A stretch of 64,000 nt of DNA from Hericium rajendrae (GCA_033439255.1 CM065879.1:2460501-2524500); one strand, 5' to 3'; positions 43,697 through 54,838 are shown, counted from the stretch's first letter. Numbers and translations: made by a program. The notes: generated by a model not told the origin, from the letters alone.

Positions 43697-43900
43697 CTTA
43701 ACAAGCTGCATCGAGCCAAACACCTAGCCAAGGTTATTGAGCCAGACACTGAGCTGCACCGAGCCAGAGACCGAGCCACACCAAGCCAGACACTAAGCCA
43801 CACCAAGCGAACCGAGCCAGACATCGAGCCACACCAAGCCAACTGAGCCAGACACCGAGTCGCACTGAGCCAGATGCCGAGCTGCACTGAGCCAAACACC
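43697..43900. repeat. ~22 bp tandem repeat (GAGCCAGACACCGAG)
   Basis: About eight degenerate units of GAGCCAGACACCGAGCYRCAC. Confidence 0.7.
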
Positions 43901-43927
43901 TAATAATATAAATCTGGCAGCACACAG

Positions 43928-44425
43928 TGTACTGACGTGCTGCGTGCTGCGTGCTGCGTGTGTGGAAAAAAAATCTCAAAATGGCAAAGATGGATTTCTG
44001 GACATAGCGTGAGAGATAAGAAGGTCGAAAGTCGTTCGTCCGACATGTGACGTGGCTGTGCTGCGTGCTGCGTGCTGAACACATCTATGCTGTGCTGCGT
44101 GCAACGTCCTACATGCTGCATACTACGTGCTGCATGCTGCGTGCTACGTGCTGCGTGCTGCATGCTACGTGCTGCGTGCAACGTGCTACGTGCAACATGC
44201 TACGTGCTGCGTGCTGAACACGTCTATGCTGTGCTGCGTGCAACGTCCTACATGCTGCGTGCTACGTGCTGCATGCAACGTGCTACGTGCTGCGTGCAAC
44301 GTGCTACATGCTGCATCCTCAACATATCTATGCTGTGCTGCGTGCAACACGTTGTATGCTGCGTGCTACATGCTGTATGCTGTGTGCTGTATGCTGTATG
44401 TTGTATGCTGTGTGCTCTATTATAT
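43928..44425. repeat. 7-bp tandem array (TGCTGCG/TGCTACG/TGCAACG)
   Basis: Heptamers run through the block. A higher-order unit (CACGTCTATGCTGTGCTGCG) recurs near 44080, 44217 and 44319. Because 7 is not a multiple of 3, all frames stay open and give Cys-rich false proteins. Confidence 0.85.
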
Positions 44426-45180
44426 TATAAGATAACCTTCTAGTTTAAAAAAAAAAATTCAATGACTGGATACAATTTACATTTTTATCACATTCTAAAT
44501 TTATCTTAATACTAAAAAGTTGAAAACATACTACATGCTATGATTCAATAAAAGCTCAAATGTGTATAGTATATGTTACAAATAAAATCACATTACATAC
44601 TTATGATTTTTTAAAACTATATGCTACTTGCAAATGATACAATTACCAAACTTAAACTTAAAAATAAGCAAATATAAATTTAAAATCTTATGAGATTTTA
44701 AATTATCACGTACAACACTTTTTAGCATCAAAAAAATGTAAATTGAAAAATGATGGCATTGCTTCTATGGTCATGTGATTTTTTTTTCGAAATTCTGCTG
44801 ATTTTATTGGGCTCTGTACATGCACTTGAAGATATATTAGATTTGGACCAAAGAAATGTCTATATCGTGAGAACTAAAGCGCTTTGTAATATAAAATCAC
44901 TTGTTCGAGTGACTCCTGATTTATCTGCATCTTTTTCGAAAATGCTTACTGGAGCGTGGGAACCAACTACCATATCGAGAATGACCCAAATAGCATATAA
45001 GGGAAGGGGCAGTTTAATTTTGCTTTTTGTGCCTCTTGACCTGCTACCACTACCTTCTTAAAAAGGAAATTCCCACGCCAATATTTCTCGAATTTTTCTG
45101 AATTTTTCTGAATTTTTTCGGTGAGTCTTTTATAATTTAGGATCTTTTAGTTTTCTAAATTACTGATTTTTTTTTCAGCA
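44426..45180. other. AT-rich spacer and leader of the many-exon gene
   Basis: A 5' untranslated intron is likely from GTGAGTCT near 45121 to TTTTTTTTCAG near 45178, two bases before the ATG at 45181. The open frame at 44750-45061 is not protein-like enough to call. Confidence 0.45.
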
Positions 45181-48137
45181 ATGTCTACCACACCTACTTC
45201 TACCATGGTATGCTTCATATCAGTTTAAAATCCGAAGATTTTTTAAATTGTACTTTCCTTTTTTTTAAACAGCTGTCTACTTCCAACGAACAGGATGTTG
45301 CTATAGTCAACGCCAATACTGCTGCTGCTGCTGCTGCTATTGCTGAGCTGTTGAACAAGTCTCAGGGTGATATAGAGGTAAGATGTACACTTATACAAAT
45401 TTAGACAAGTACTAAATCAATTCATTATTATAGATGCAGTTAGACATTCCTACTAAAATTCAAACAGTATGCTTCAATGTAAAAATTCTTCGAAAATTGA
45501 ACTGATATTAATAATCTTTAGCCACTGCAAGAAGATCAGGATATGGATGTGTCAATTCAAGAAGAAAAACAAAAATCTGATGATGAGGTAGGTGTTAAAT
45601 ATGATTTAGGATATCATAAAATTCTAAAATTTTTTTTTTATAGGAGGACAATATCAGCTCTGACAATATGCCTGACAATTCAATTGGTGCTTATAATGAT
45701 CAGTTTACTGCAAAGGATGATGGTATGGTAATCAATGATGAAAGTGAAAAAGAAAAATCACAAGACAATGTATGTGTCTAATCTAATTTAGAAAATTTTA
45801 AAATTTTAAATTGTTTTCATCTTTATAGAAGAATGCCACTGGCACTGAGGATGACATTGAAAAGGAAACTCAAGCTGAAATTGTATGTTATAATTTTGAC
45901 ATTCTTTAAAAGCTAGATTGATGTTAGTCATTTCAGGACGAGGATATTGATATGATTAGTGATAAAGAAAAACAAAGCTCCAATGACAAGGTACACATCT
46001 AGTCTAATTTAAAATATTTTAAATTTTTAAATTTTTTTTTAAACTCTCATAGAACACACATGCCAGTACCAAAAAATCCAAAAAATCTACCAAACAGTTC
46101 CCTTCTGTATGTTTATATCTATTAATTCTTTTTTTATTATACTAATAAAATCCACAGAAAGAATATATTGAAGACTCAGATGTGTCAGAGTTGTCAGAAG
46201 AGAAAGAGTTCAGAAAGGTATGTTTTTTTAGAATTATCTTCAACATAATTTTATTAAACTTTATTGTTAAGAACAGTTGCGTAAAGAAAAAGGAAAAGGA
46301 AAACAACAAGATCAAGATCAAGATCCAGATGAAGATTATGCTATTGGCCTTGCAGCTGCTATGAATCGAGCACATAGGTCCAATGATGCATCACATGAGG
46401 AATCATCTATTGTTGAAAAAGAATCAGAGGCACAGGTATATATTCTATTTATTTATTTGAATAATCTCTTATTGTATATAACAGCGTCCAGCAAAGAAGA
46501 CTATATCGAAGGCCAAGCCAAAAGTAAACAAGGGAAAAGGCAAAAAATCTCAGTCAAAAGAGGATGATATATCCATTGATAGTCAGGAGATGGTATGCAT
46601 ATTGTATAATTTAAAATTTGCTAAAATTTTAAATTGGATGTTCATTTTTAGCACATGCACATCACAAAGCTTGAAGGCATTCTAAAAGCTGAAAAAGCTG
46701 AAGAAATCAGAGAACTGGATGCTTTGAAAGCTAAAGCATTTATGGGATACTCTTACATCACACTTTTGGAACTCTTTGACAACAATGGTCTTTCACCTCC
46801 ACTTGAAGTCAAAAAAGTCAATGAACGTGCAACAACACCCAAAGCATTGAAAACACTTTGGACAGCTATGCAATTTGGTCATGCTATGCATCGTGACAAT
46901 CCAATACATGCTGTTACTGTTCTTGTTGATGGATCCAAGGTCATAATGTCATCCATATCTCACCATGCACCTAATCCTTTGGACCGACCAACTACTACCT
47001 TGTGTTGGAAGCCAGAGGCCTTGATTGATAAAACTGTCTCTGCTTATTTTGTTCTAGCAAATGGCAACCATCGACTGGAACTATTGCAAAACTACGTTTT
47101 TGCAAAAGAGTTGGCTTATTACTGGAATCTGAAGGAAAAGCTTGCTGGAGCCTTGAATATGAAGAAGCTCAATCTAGGAAAAGTCAAATATGAACAAGCC
47201 TATGAAGATTTGGAAACACAATTGAATATATATGCTCAAACTCTTCAAAAATCAGCATTTTGGTTAGCAGAGATCTATGACAAAAGTACGTTCAATGTAA
47301 TTTTATTATAATTCATATTCTAACATAAAGATGTCAGATGTACTTTTCAAAGATGCAAGAGGACAGTCCATCATCTACAATGATCTTAGTGTCAACAGCG
47401 CTCCTGTGTCTAAAATTGATACAGACACAGATTCCTTGCGTCTATACATCAAACACATCAATCTCATCTGGTCAGAGCAGGGTCTTAGAGGTCAAGCTTT
47501 TCATGATGAATATAAAAGCTCAATGAAAAGGATTCAGATCAATTCAACAAGGCCAATCACATCTACAGTCAAGCCTGTTGTAGATCAAAAAGCTATCATG
47601 CTTTGTCTTGCAGACTTGTGTTGATTTGACTTTTGGAATGCAACTTCAGGACAATTTATTCCACAGCATTTCAACACAGTGCTCAAATCTGGCCTTGATA
47701 TAATGCTTGCCTTTTGGCGACCCATGATCGACCATTTTGTCTGGCCTATCATCAACTCTTCAGATATTTTGCCCTGGAAAAGTGCAATCTCAGTCTGGAA
47801 CACTGCCGAGCGTTTGGACTCACAAGAAATCTATAGGCCCTATAGTAAACATGAGCGTACACAAGACCCACTTCCTCCCAAACAGCTTTCTAGTTTCTTA
47901 TCTGGTTTTGCATCTATGCGAAACTTGTATCTGCATGACATTTCCAAATTTGGCCAGACGACCACTTACCACAAGATCCTGGACAATGCATTTTTTAGCA
48001 TCTTGTCTGATCTGCATCAGCATTGTTTTGCTCAAATCCACGATGCATGGGCTAGCCACTTGCTTTTTTCAGAGGAACATCAGAATGTGTATCAAGCACA
48101 GTTCAAGCAATATAGGCTTAAACTGGACAAAGCAATT
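45181..48137 (+). pseudogene. Many-exon gene of unknown function with a ParB-like GNHR motif, part 1 (split by copy C)
   Basis: The start is ATG at 45181. About ten short exons with introns of ~45-65 bp, mostly in phase 0, code a disordered acidic and Lys-rich N-part (poly-Ala, EEDNISSDNMPDNS, KKSKKSTKQ). A large exon follows (about 46652-47285) with TAYFVLANGNHRLELL-like sequence (read as SAYFVLANGNHRLELLQNY). This recalls the GxHR box of ParB/sulfiredoxin-fold proteins, but that is inference only. A further exon (about 47339-48137) holds long helical segments. TGA at 47622-47624 breaks it (CGA to TGA would explain it). At 48137 copy C cuts the frame inside LKLDKAI. It may belong to a transposon or be a multicopy host gene. 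AT-rich codon use differs from the island genes. Confidence 0.55.
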
Positions 48138-49320
48138 CATCAGGGAAATTGGAATTCTACATAGCTCAGTGTTAAGTTATATGTCCTATTAGAGTGCTAT
48201 GAGGTCTATGTAATTATCCTTCTCAACTATGTAGGGCTATGAGGCCTATCATAGCTTTCATAGCAGTAGTCAGATGCTATATAATGCTATATATGTCTGA
48301 GGGACAGCTATGACTGCTATATAATCTCATAGGCTTGCTATGGTCACTATGGCATCTACAGCAAGTCTGCTAGACTGCAGAGTCATCCAGTCACATATCA
48401 CATATCTTATCTCTCTAACTCAAGGACTTAGCAAAATTTTGTTTATTTAATTGCTATACTAACCGAAGGGACATAAAACTAAGTACATGTGATCAATGCG
48501 CCCGCACAGCTGAAGAGGCTGTTTGCAAGTGACAAGGGCCGTGCGTGGAATGGCGCATGCGTGTGTGCGTGGATACGGGTATGCTAGTCGTAGTCGGGGG
48601 CCATGCGGGGCCGTGCGCACGCAGTCGGAGGCGGGCGCGGCATTCAGGCGTACCCACAGGCAGTCGGGCACGGGCGCGCAGTCGACAGTGGATGCGGGCA
48701 CGTGAGAGCGAGCCCGAGCATGCTGTCGGACACCGCTTACGCACAGGGCGGAGGCATTGTCATGCCTGGTGCCTGGGCACGCGAAGGCGGAGTCGAGGGC
48801 TTGCGTACGCTGTGCGCTGATGCACTCTTGGCAGCGTGGTGCTCTGGGGCCGTGTGCGGACTGCACGATGTCGGTGTCGCCGACGGCATTGTCGACGGGA
48901 TGGGATGGGGTGGCTCCTGGGCGTGGACGCCAGGAGGTCGTAGTCGCCAGCAGGCGTAGCCCCGAGTGCACAGGCGGGGCCGTGCATGGCTGCCCGCGTG
49001 CTGGCAGGACCGTGCATGGCCGTCCGCGTGCTGGCAGGACCGTGCGCTGCTGCCCATGCTGTGCGTGTCTGCATGTGCGCGCTGGCGCGGTCCTCCGCGG
49101 CTGTGTGCATTGCAGTCACCAGCATGCGTGGCCCCGCTCGTGCAAGCAGGGCCGTGTGCACGCAACCGCTAGCACGCGTAGGCAAGGTCGCCCGCCGGAC
49201 TGAGCATGGGGATATGGGTATGGGCGTGGCTTGAGCTTGAAGCGGAGGCGGGGCGCGGGCATGAGCATGGTGATGTGGTGGAGGGCGAGCAGGGGCGAGC
49301 GCGCGTCGTACAATGTTTGG

Positions 49321-49352
49321 TCGAGTCTCGTTGCTGTAGCAACGAGACTCGA
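49321..49352. promoter_or_regulatory. RFX/Crt1-like X-box palindrome, copy C
   Basis: TCGAGTCTCGTTGCT, GT, then the exact complement: 15-bp arms with no mismatch. The core GTTGCT-GT-AGCAAC differs from the X-box consensus by one paired change. Confidence 0.55.
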
Positions 49353-49456
49353 CGACGGCGTCGACGACGGCGTGGTCGAGGGGAGCGGATGCGGTGGGCT
49401 CGTGGGTGTGGGTGAGGGTTGTCGAGGGCGAGCGGGGGTCCAAGAGATGACACACG

Positions 49457-49532
49457 AGTATCGCTCGTTGGCAACGAGCGATACTTGTTTGATTAGCACG
49501 AAAAGACCAAAAAAAAACATGTGTTCACTTAC
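49457..49532 (-). other. Copy C hairpin and mini-intron
   Basis: On the minus strand TAG|GTAAGTGA (from 49532) leads to a GCTAAT branch site and the acceptor CAAG at 49484, 49 bp in all. Directly after comes AGTATCGCTCGTT, loop of 3, complement (49457-49485). Confidence 0.65.
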
Positions 49533-49932
49533 CTAGACCCCCTGAGTGCCCTGCTAGCTGTCCTGACCGTCGAGCGATGTCGTATCTTGCGTGTAGAGAG
49601 AGAGGAGAGAGACGAGGAGAGAGGGAGGGAGAGGTGGAGGTTGGGTGGAGGGAGTACTGGACGAAGAAACGCACCAAGTCGCGCGTCGAGTGCAGGACTC
49701 ATGCGGCTGGCGGTTTCGAGTTCAACAAATCAAATAAAATCTTTTAAAATACAAGAAAAACGGGGCACGTATGAATTCATTGATTCTACAAGATAAATGA
49801 GCTATATAGGTATCTACTACGATGTATGTCCTTGAGCAGTCACTCTAACTTACTGAAATCTAAATCAGTAGCCTCTGCCGCGCCATTCGGCAACTGCCGG
49901 CCAGCCACAATTTGGGCTCCGACGTGCTCGCA

Positions 49933-49940
49933 TATATAAG
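49933..49940 (+). promoter_or_regulatory. TATA box of copy C leader unit
   Basis: TATATAAG followed by GCATGCGCAACGCGCG and a pyrimidine-rich start region. Confidence 0.6.
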
Positions 49941-49964
49941 GCATGCGCAACGCGCGTCCTCTCT

Positions 49965-50203
49965 CTCTTCTCTACCACTACCATCTTCCGTCTTTTGGCG
50001 GTTTCTTCCTTTTCTCTTCCCGACTTTTTTTGTTCGGTAAGTTCTTATGTTGTATATTGTTAACTAATACTTATGCTTATATATTATCTTTATAGACTTT
50101 GAATATTTTCGCTTTTTCTTCTCTTTGGTAAGTCTTATTTATTATGTTCTTTCTTTCTATTGTTGACTTTTTAGGGTTATTTTCGCTTTTTATAGTCTTT
50201 GAG
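49965..50203 (+). other. Spliced leader of copy C with two tiny exons
   Basis: Exon 1 ends TTCG|GTAAGT at 50037. Exon 2 is 50096-50127 (32 bp) and exon 3 is 50175-50203 (29 bp). Both tiny exons contain ATTTTCGCTTTTT and are bounded by TAG and GTAAGT. There is no shared reading frame. A following intron could run to an acceptor outside or at the element edge. Confidence 0.6.
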
Positions 50204-50695
50204 GTAAGTTTTATGTTATGTCTTTTATCTAATATAGCTTGACTTATACTTGTAAATATGTATAGGCTTGTTAATTTTGTAGTATAATGTAGTACTCTTT
50301 TGTGTATTAGTACATCTAATGAATTATAATGTCTTTAAAAATTTCGATGTTTTGTTGATCTGAGAATTGTGTAAAATTTTGATTGTAGTCTGATTGTAGA
50401 TTAGATAGTATAAATAGCTTTCATTGCTTTTATAGATGTGTCAAATCTATCTTATGGACATAGCTTATATTAATGATATAGCTTCCATAGCTTTCATAGC
50501 TATATGTCCTATGATAGCTGCATAGTCAGCTATGATAGCTATGATAGCACTTCATAGCATCCCTCTTAAGCTCTATAGCCCTATATAGCATCTCTTCTTG
50601 GCTATATAGGCTATGGAGTAAAGGGCAATGCTATGGCCCTAGGAACTCTATATAACTCTGATAGAGCTATGTAGCATCTCTACATTTCTCTGATG

Positions 50696-51606
50696 TTGGT
50701 GATTGGGTTGTCACAAGACGTGAACAGCTCAAGAATGATCCAGAGTTTTTAATCATTGATAGAATCCTGCATCAAATTCGTGACAAAGTGCTTTGGCTTA
50801 CCTCTCCTTATTTCAATCATGCCAGCATCAAACTACCTGTGCATACCTTGACACCTCTTTTTACACATGCATTTTGGATCGAGTTCAGAACAGGACTTTT
50901 ACGTTTTCACACTTCTTTGGATGCTGTAAGTTTTTTGATACTACTTGTATGCAATTTAATTTCTTACAAAATCTTAAATTTATTTTTTTAGATTTCAATG
51001 TGGTTTGATCCTATGGCTATTTCAGTCACCAATGCCTCTCTAGCAAATGAAACACGATTGTGGAACTCTTCTTGTGGAGCGATTCAATATTGGGTCTCTC
51101 ATGGCCCACTGTTAAAAGGACAGACAGATGAAGCTCAACATTCTCAGATGGTATCTCAGACTCTCAATCATGTGAGTACATCATTGTATATTAATGCTGA
51201 GATTGTAATCTTACACTACTTGTACAAGATCTGGGCCATCATTTATAATCACTGTATTCTCATCATGCAAGCATTTGAACTCAAAAACTTGCAAAAATCT
51301 ATGTTCAAAATTCCTGAATACAAAGCCTTGCCTACCTATGACCCCAAAGAAGGAGACTTGTTTTGTGCCGTCAAAACATTCTGGAAGGTGAAGCTGCAGG
51401 TGATTGGAAGGAAGAATGGCTTCAATTTTTAGACCACAAGGCCAAACTTCCCAAAGATCATGCCACAATGGTAAAGCTATGCCAACTGGACCCACAGAAC
51501 TTCATTCGACATTTTATGGCCAAAACTCAATATCCAATGCTGCAAATACTGAATTTTGGTACCTACCCAGGGACCATGGCTGGTTGGCTTTGCAAAGCCC
51601 ACTATC
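50696..51606 (+). pseudogene. Many-exon unknown gene, part 2 (right of copy C)
   Basis: After copy C and one TT are removed, GCA ATT joins GGT GAT TGG and the frame continues as GDWVVTRREQLKNDPEFLIID. An intron lies at about 50930-50991 (GATGCT|GTAAGT ... TTTTTTTAG|ATTTCAATG). The next exon reads ISMWFDPMAISVTNASLA and a long helical part. Near 51385 the frame slips by one base: ...FCAVKTFW continues in another frame as EGEAAGDWKEEWLQFLDHKAK. At 51607 the gene runs into the 1.3 kb repeat, so its true end is lost. Confidence 0.5.
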
Positions 51607-52905
51607 ATTGGTACCCACATTCCTGCATCTCAACAACTGTTGTCATGGAATTTTGCCCTGAAATTTTGTATGTGGGTAGCTATATATATGAAGCCCTTGT
51701 ATATGAAATTTTAGCAAAAACGGCAATCCCATTCTTTCTCGGCAAGGCAATCATTATTGTGGGGGGGAGAGGAGAAGAAGATGACCCAAACAATTCAGGC
51801 AGGAATGTTGGGGTCATTTGGGTGCATACATATTGTTTATACATGCTATATTATGATGCTACAGCAATATGGACCTGCCAAGAGCAATGTCTGAATTGTT
51901 TGGAGCACATTTGTCTAAAATTGGCCCCCTCCAGGAGAAGACCTCTACCACTCATTATCCTAAGGTCCAATCTTGCTCAAACATGCATGGTATGTGCATG
52001 GTATATGCAGTGCTGTACATGCAAAGTTTCAGAATCATAGCTACAACATTCAAATTATTTGAGCTGCATCTTGTTTTAGGAGATACATACTTTGATTGGC
52101 TTCAAATAATTCAGATATTCTCTCTGCTGCATAACTGATGAATGAATCATATTCATGTACATTAAATATACATGCTCACAAAGTTTCATGATCATACAAC
52201 ATGTTTTCAAATTGTTTGCCCTCTACCATCTCTTCGAGGAGTCAACTTTTGCTGCACATTTGTGTGTGGTTCGATCGCACTCAAACTTATAGTATATGTA
52301 CTTTGCATTTGTTAGATGAGATGTGAAAAGTTTCAGAATCATAGCTGCAATATTCAAATTATTTGAGCTACATCTTTTTTTAGGGGATACATATGTTGAT
52401 TAGCTTCAAATAATTCAGATATTCTCTCTGCTGCATAACTGATGAATGAATCATGTTTGTGTACATTCAATATACATACTCACAAAACTTTGTGGTCATA
52501 CCATACATTTTCAAATTGTCTGCCCTCTGTCACCTTCTCAAGAACATGACTGACTTTTGCCACATATTTGTGTGTGGTCTGATCACCCTCAAACTTATTT
52601 GATATGTGCTTTTCATATGTTAGATGAGGCATGGAAAGTTTCAAAGTCATAGTCACAATATTCAAATTATTTGAGCTGCATCTTGTTTCAGAGGATACAT
52701 ACTTCAATTAGCTTCAAATAATTCAGATATTACTTTTCCTGTATAACTTGTCAATGCATAGTGTTTATCTACATTCAATATACATCCTCACAGAGTTTTG
52801 AGAGTATATGATATAATCTCACATTGTTTGCCCTTTGCCACCTCCTTGAGGAGGTAACTTTTGCCGTGCATTTGTGTGTGGTCCGATCATGCTCAAACTT
52901 ACCAT
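51607..52905. repeat. 1.3 kb direct duplication, second copy
   Basis: Partner of 42173-43471, offset 9434 bp. Its left edge cuts the unknown gene. Confidence 0.85.
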
Positions 52906-53480
52906 ACATGTGCTTTGCATATGTTAGGTCAGATGTGGAAGCATTCAGAGTTATAGCTACAATATTTGAATTATTTGAGCTACATCTTCTTCTAGGGAAT
53001 ATGTACCTTCATTGGCTTTAAATAATTCAGATACTGCTTTTGTTGTACAGCTGGTCTATACATGGTACTCATTCATACTCATTGTACATCCTCACAGAGG
53101 TTCAAGACAATAGGACACAATCTCACATTGTTTACTCTCTGCCACCTCCTCGAGAAGGTTACTTTTGCTATGCATTTGTGTCTGGTCTGATCGTGCTCAA
53201 ACTTACCATACATGTGCTTTGCATACGTTGGGTCTGACGTGAAGAAGTTCAGAGCTACAGCAGCAATATTTCAATTATTTGGAAGAGATTTGTTTCACAA
53301 GAGAGGCACACTTTGATTAGAGGCAAATAATTCAGATAGTGCTTCTGCTGTACAGCTGGTCCATGCATACTGTTTATCTCTGCTCATCCTACATCCTCAC
53401 AGAGTCTCGACATGCTAGGACATGTTCTCATAGAGTCTCAACATGCTAGGACATGTTCTTACATTGTTTGCACAGAACTT
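52165..53480. repeat. ~305 bp tandem repeats, block 2
   Basis: Five units anchored near 52170, 52475, 52790, 53088 and 53391, spacing 298-315 bp. The first three lie in the duplication. The last two are unique to this block and more diverged. Confidence 0.75.
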
Positions 53481-54060
53481 TAATGAGCATAGGGATAGCT
53501 CGAGGACCAAGTCACATCATCTACATATATATCATCAAGTGGTGACTTCTGTCATTGTCCACGCCAGCCACTGCACTCGCATAAGCAGTTGGTTCTTGCC
53601 ATCCTCACTTGCGCTCACACACACTCTGCACAACATGGAGATGAGTCAATCTATTGTTATATCTGATAACCCAAGTGGGCCATGTTGGGTTGGGTTGATG
53701 ATGTTACTCTCGATGACAACAAAGTATGGAAAGATCGGAAATGATCTGGACTTTAGTGATTGTAGAATCACATGGAACACTCACATAGCCTTACTGTACA
53801 AGTTAGACACATGCTTACTGATACCTTAGTGAGCTGACTGATGCTGTTCTCACACAATGAGCAATCTATGATGCTATGCTATATGATTACTGTACAATTT
53901 CTGATTAGTAGATATGCAGAGCCCACAGTACTATATAAGGGCTCCCTCGTTCACTCAGATACCTCACTCTTTCACATCATAGACTGAAGTGAGCATATCT
54001 TGCATTACTTATGAGTTTTGCCTTTACTCACTCTACTTGTAGCATAGACTAACATCTCTC
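53481..54060. other. Unresolved; short DUF7918-like trace
   Basis: Around 53636-53668 a frame reads GDESIYCYI, like the GDNSIFCYI and GDESISCF stretches of the two remnants downstream. Otherwise nothing recognised. Confidence 0.3.
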
Positions 54061-54500
54061 TAAGTCATGTTTCTTCAGGCCAGACTATGTTCTTTACCTT
54101 TTGTACGCACAGCTCAATGCTGAGGTCCAAGCTTTTAGCACTGATTTCTGGATGCTTACAACAGCTGTACCGAAATGTCCCTGGATCTTTGCCGTTTGCA
54201 AGTCTGGATATCCTGCAAGAACAATGAGCTTCCCATATATCAGGTGGAGCAAGACGGTGATGAGTCAATCTCTTGCTTTAACTCAAGTGAAGCGGAAAAG
54301 GTGCATGGATATTGAGTCCTTGGTTCTTTTGAAATCTACCTCATTACATCTCTGATCAGGCCTTTCTGATTAAATCAACAACTTGTGGGTTTGACCAATC
54401 AGATATAAGGATCTTCGTTTCCATTGATGGAAGACTCGCGAGCAACTGTGAGACTTGCCTTGAGTGTTTGGAAGAAGATATCATTGCAGAGACTGAGGGC
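54061..54500 (+). pseudogene. DUF7918-like remnant 1
   Basis: Broken frames read LQVWISCKNNELPIYQVEQD then GDESISCFNSSEAEKVHGY and, farther on, a SIDGRLASNCETC-like stretch. It parallels remnant 2 closely (about 54860-55200). The pattern 'I-x-x-[DE]-x-x-x-LP-x-[FY]-x-V' with 'CYIPSEAGK' recalls the agaricomycete DUF7918 family, role unknown. Confidence 0.4.
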
Positions 54501-54838
54501 AAAGAAGAGAGGCTGAGGGCAAGGAAGATAGTTCTACCATATGTCCATTATAATATTTTTGCTGCTGTTCATCCTGTTCTGGGTGATAATCTCTTTGTCT
54601 CCTCCAGCACTCCCAAATTCTCTCATCCACCCTCCCACTTGGTGTTTTGGTCCTGAGGTATCTGCTATTCAATAACCTCAGTATCTCAAAATCCAAAAAA
54701 TGTGTGACAGTGAACATAACACGTTCACATTATGTCTCTTCCTTCTCCCATACTAGTGTTCTTCGGTGCAAGTTTTTATGCAGCATCCTGTAATTTCGTG
54801 ACTTAGCTTGGAAGTTGACCTGTGTTATATTCTTACCT

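Larger units (their letters stand above)
48138..50695 (+). mobile_element. CATCTG element, copy C (uninterrupted)
   Basis: The cleanest copy, 2558 bp. End B starts CATCAGGGAAA at 48138 and end A finishes TTTCTCTGATG at 50695. TT flanks both sides (48136-48137, 50696-50697). Layout from left: subterminal repeats 48160-48350, AATAAA (minus) near 48446-48451, GC-rich arm 48490-49320, X-box palindrome 49321-49352, hairpin 49457-49485, mini-intron 49484-49532, a second promoter side near 49720-49750 (TTTTATTTGATTTG on minus), TATA 49933-49940, leader with small exons 49965-50203, AT-rich stretch, and subterminal repeats 50410-50680. No transposase. The strand given is that of the TATA/leader unit. 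Confidence 0.88.

Noticed and set aside
43930-44440. Cys-rich open frames (CVLRAACC-type) of about 100-120 codons
   Set aside because: They are forced by the 7-bp tandem repeat, which keeps all frames open. No start context or family.
44750-45061. 103-codon frame upstream of the many-exon gene
   Set aside because: No family resemblance, and it lies in the AT-rich leader region with stop-rich surroundings. A short host peptide cannot be excluded.
42173-52905. The 1.3 kb repeats as LTRs of a retroelement
   Set aside because: No TG...CA ends, no primer site or polypurine tract beside them, and no gag-pol in between.
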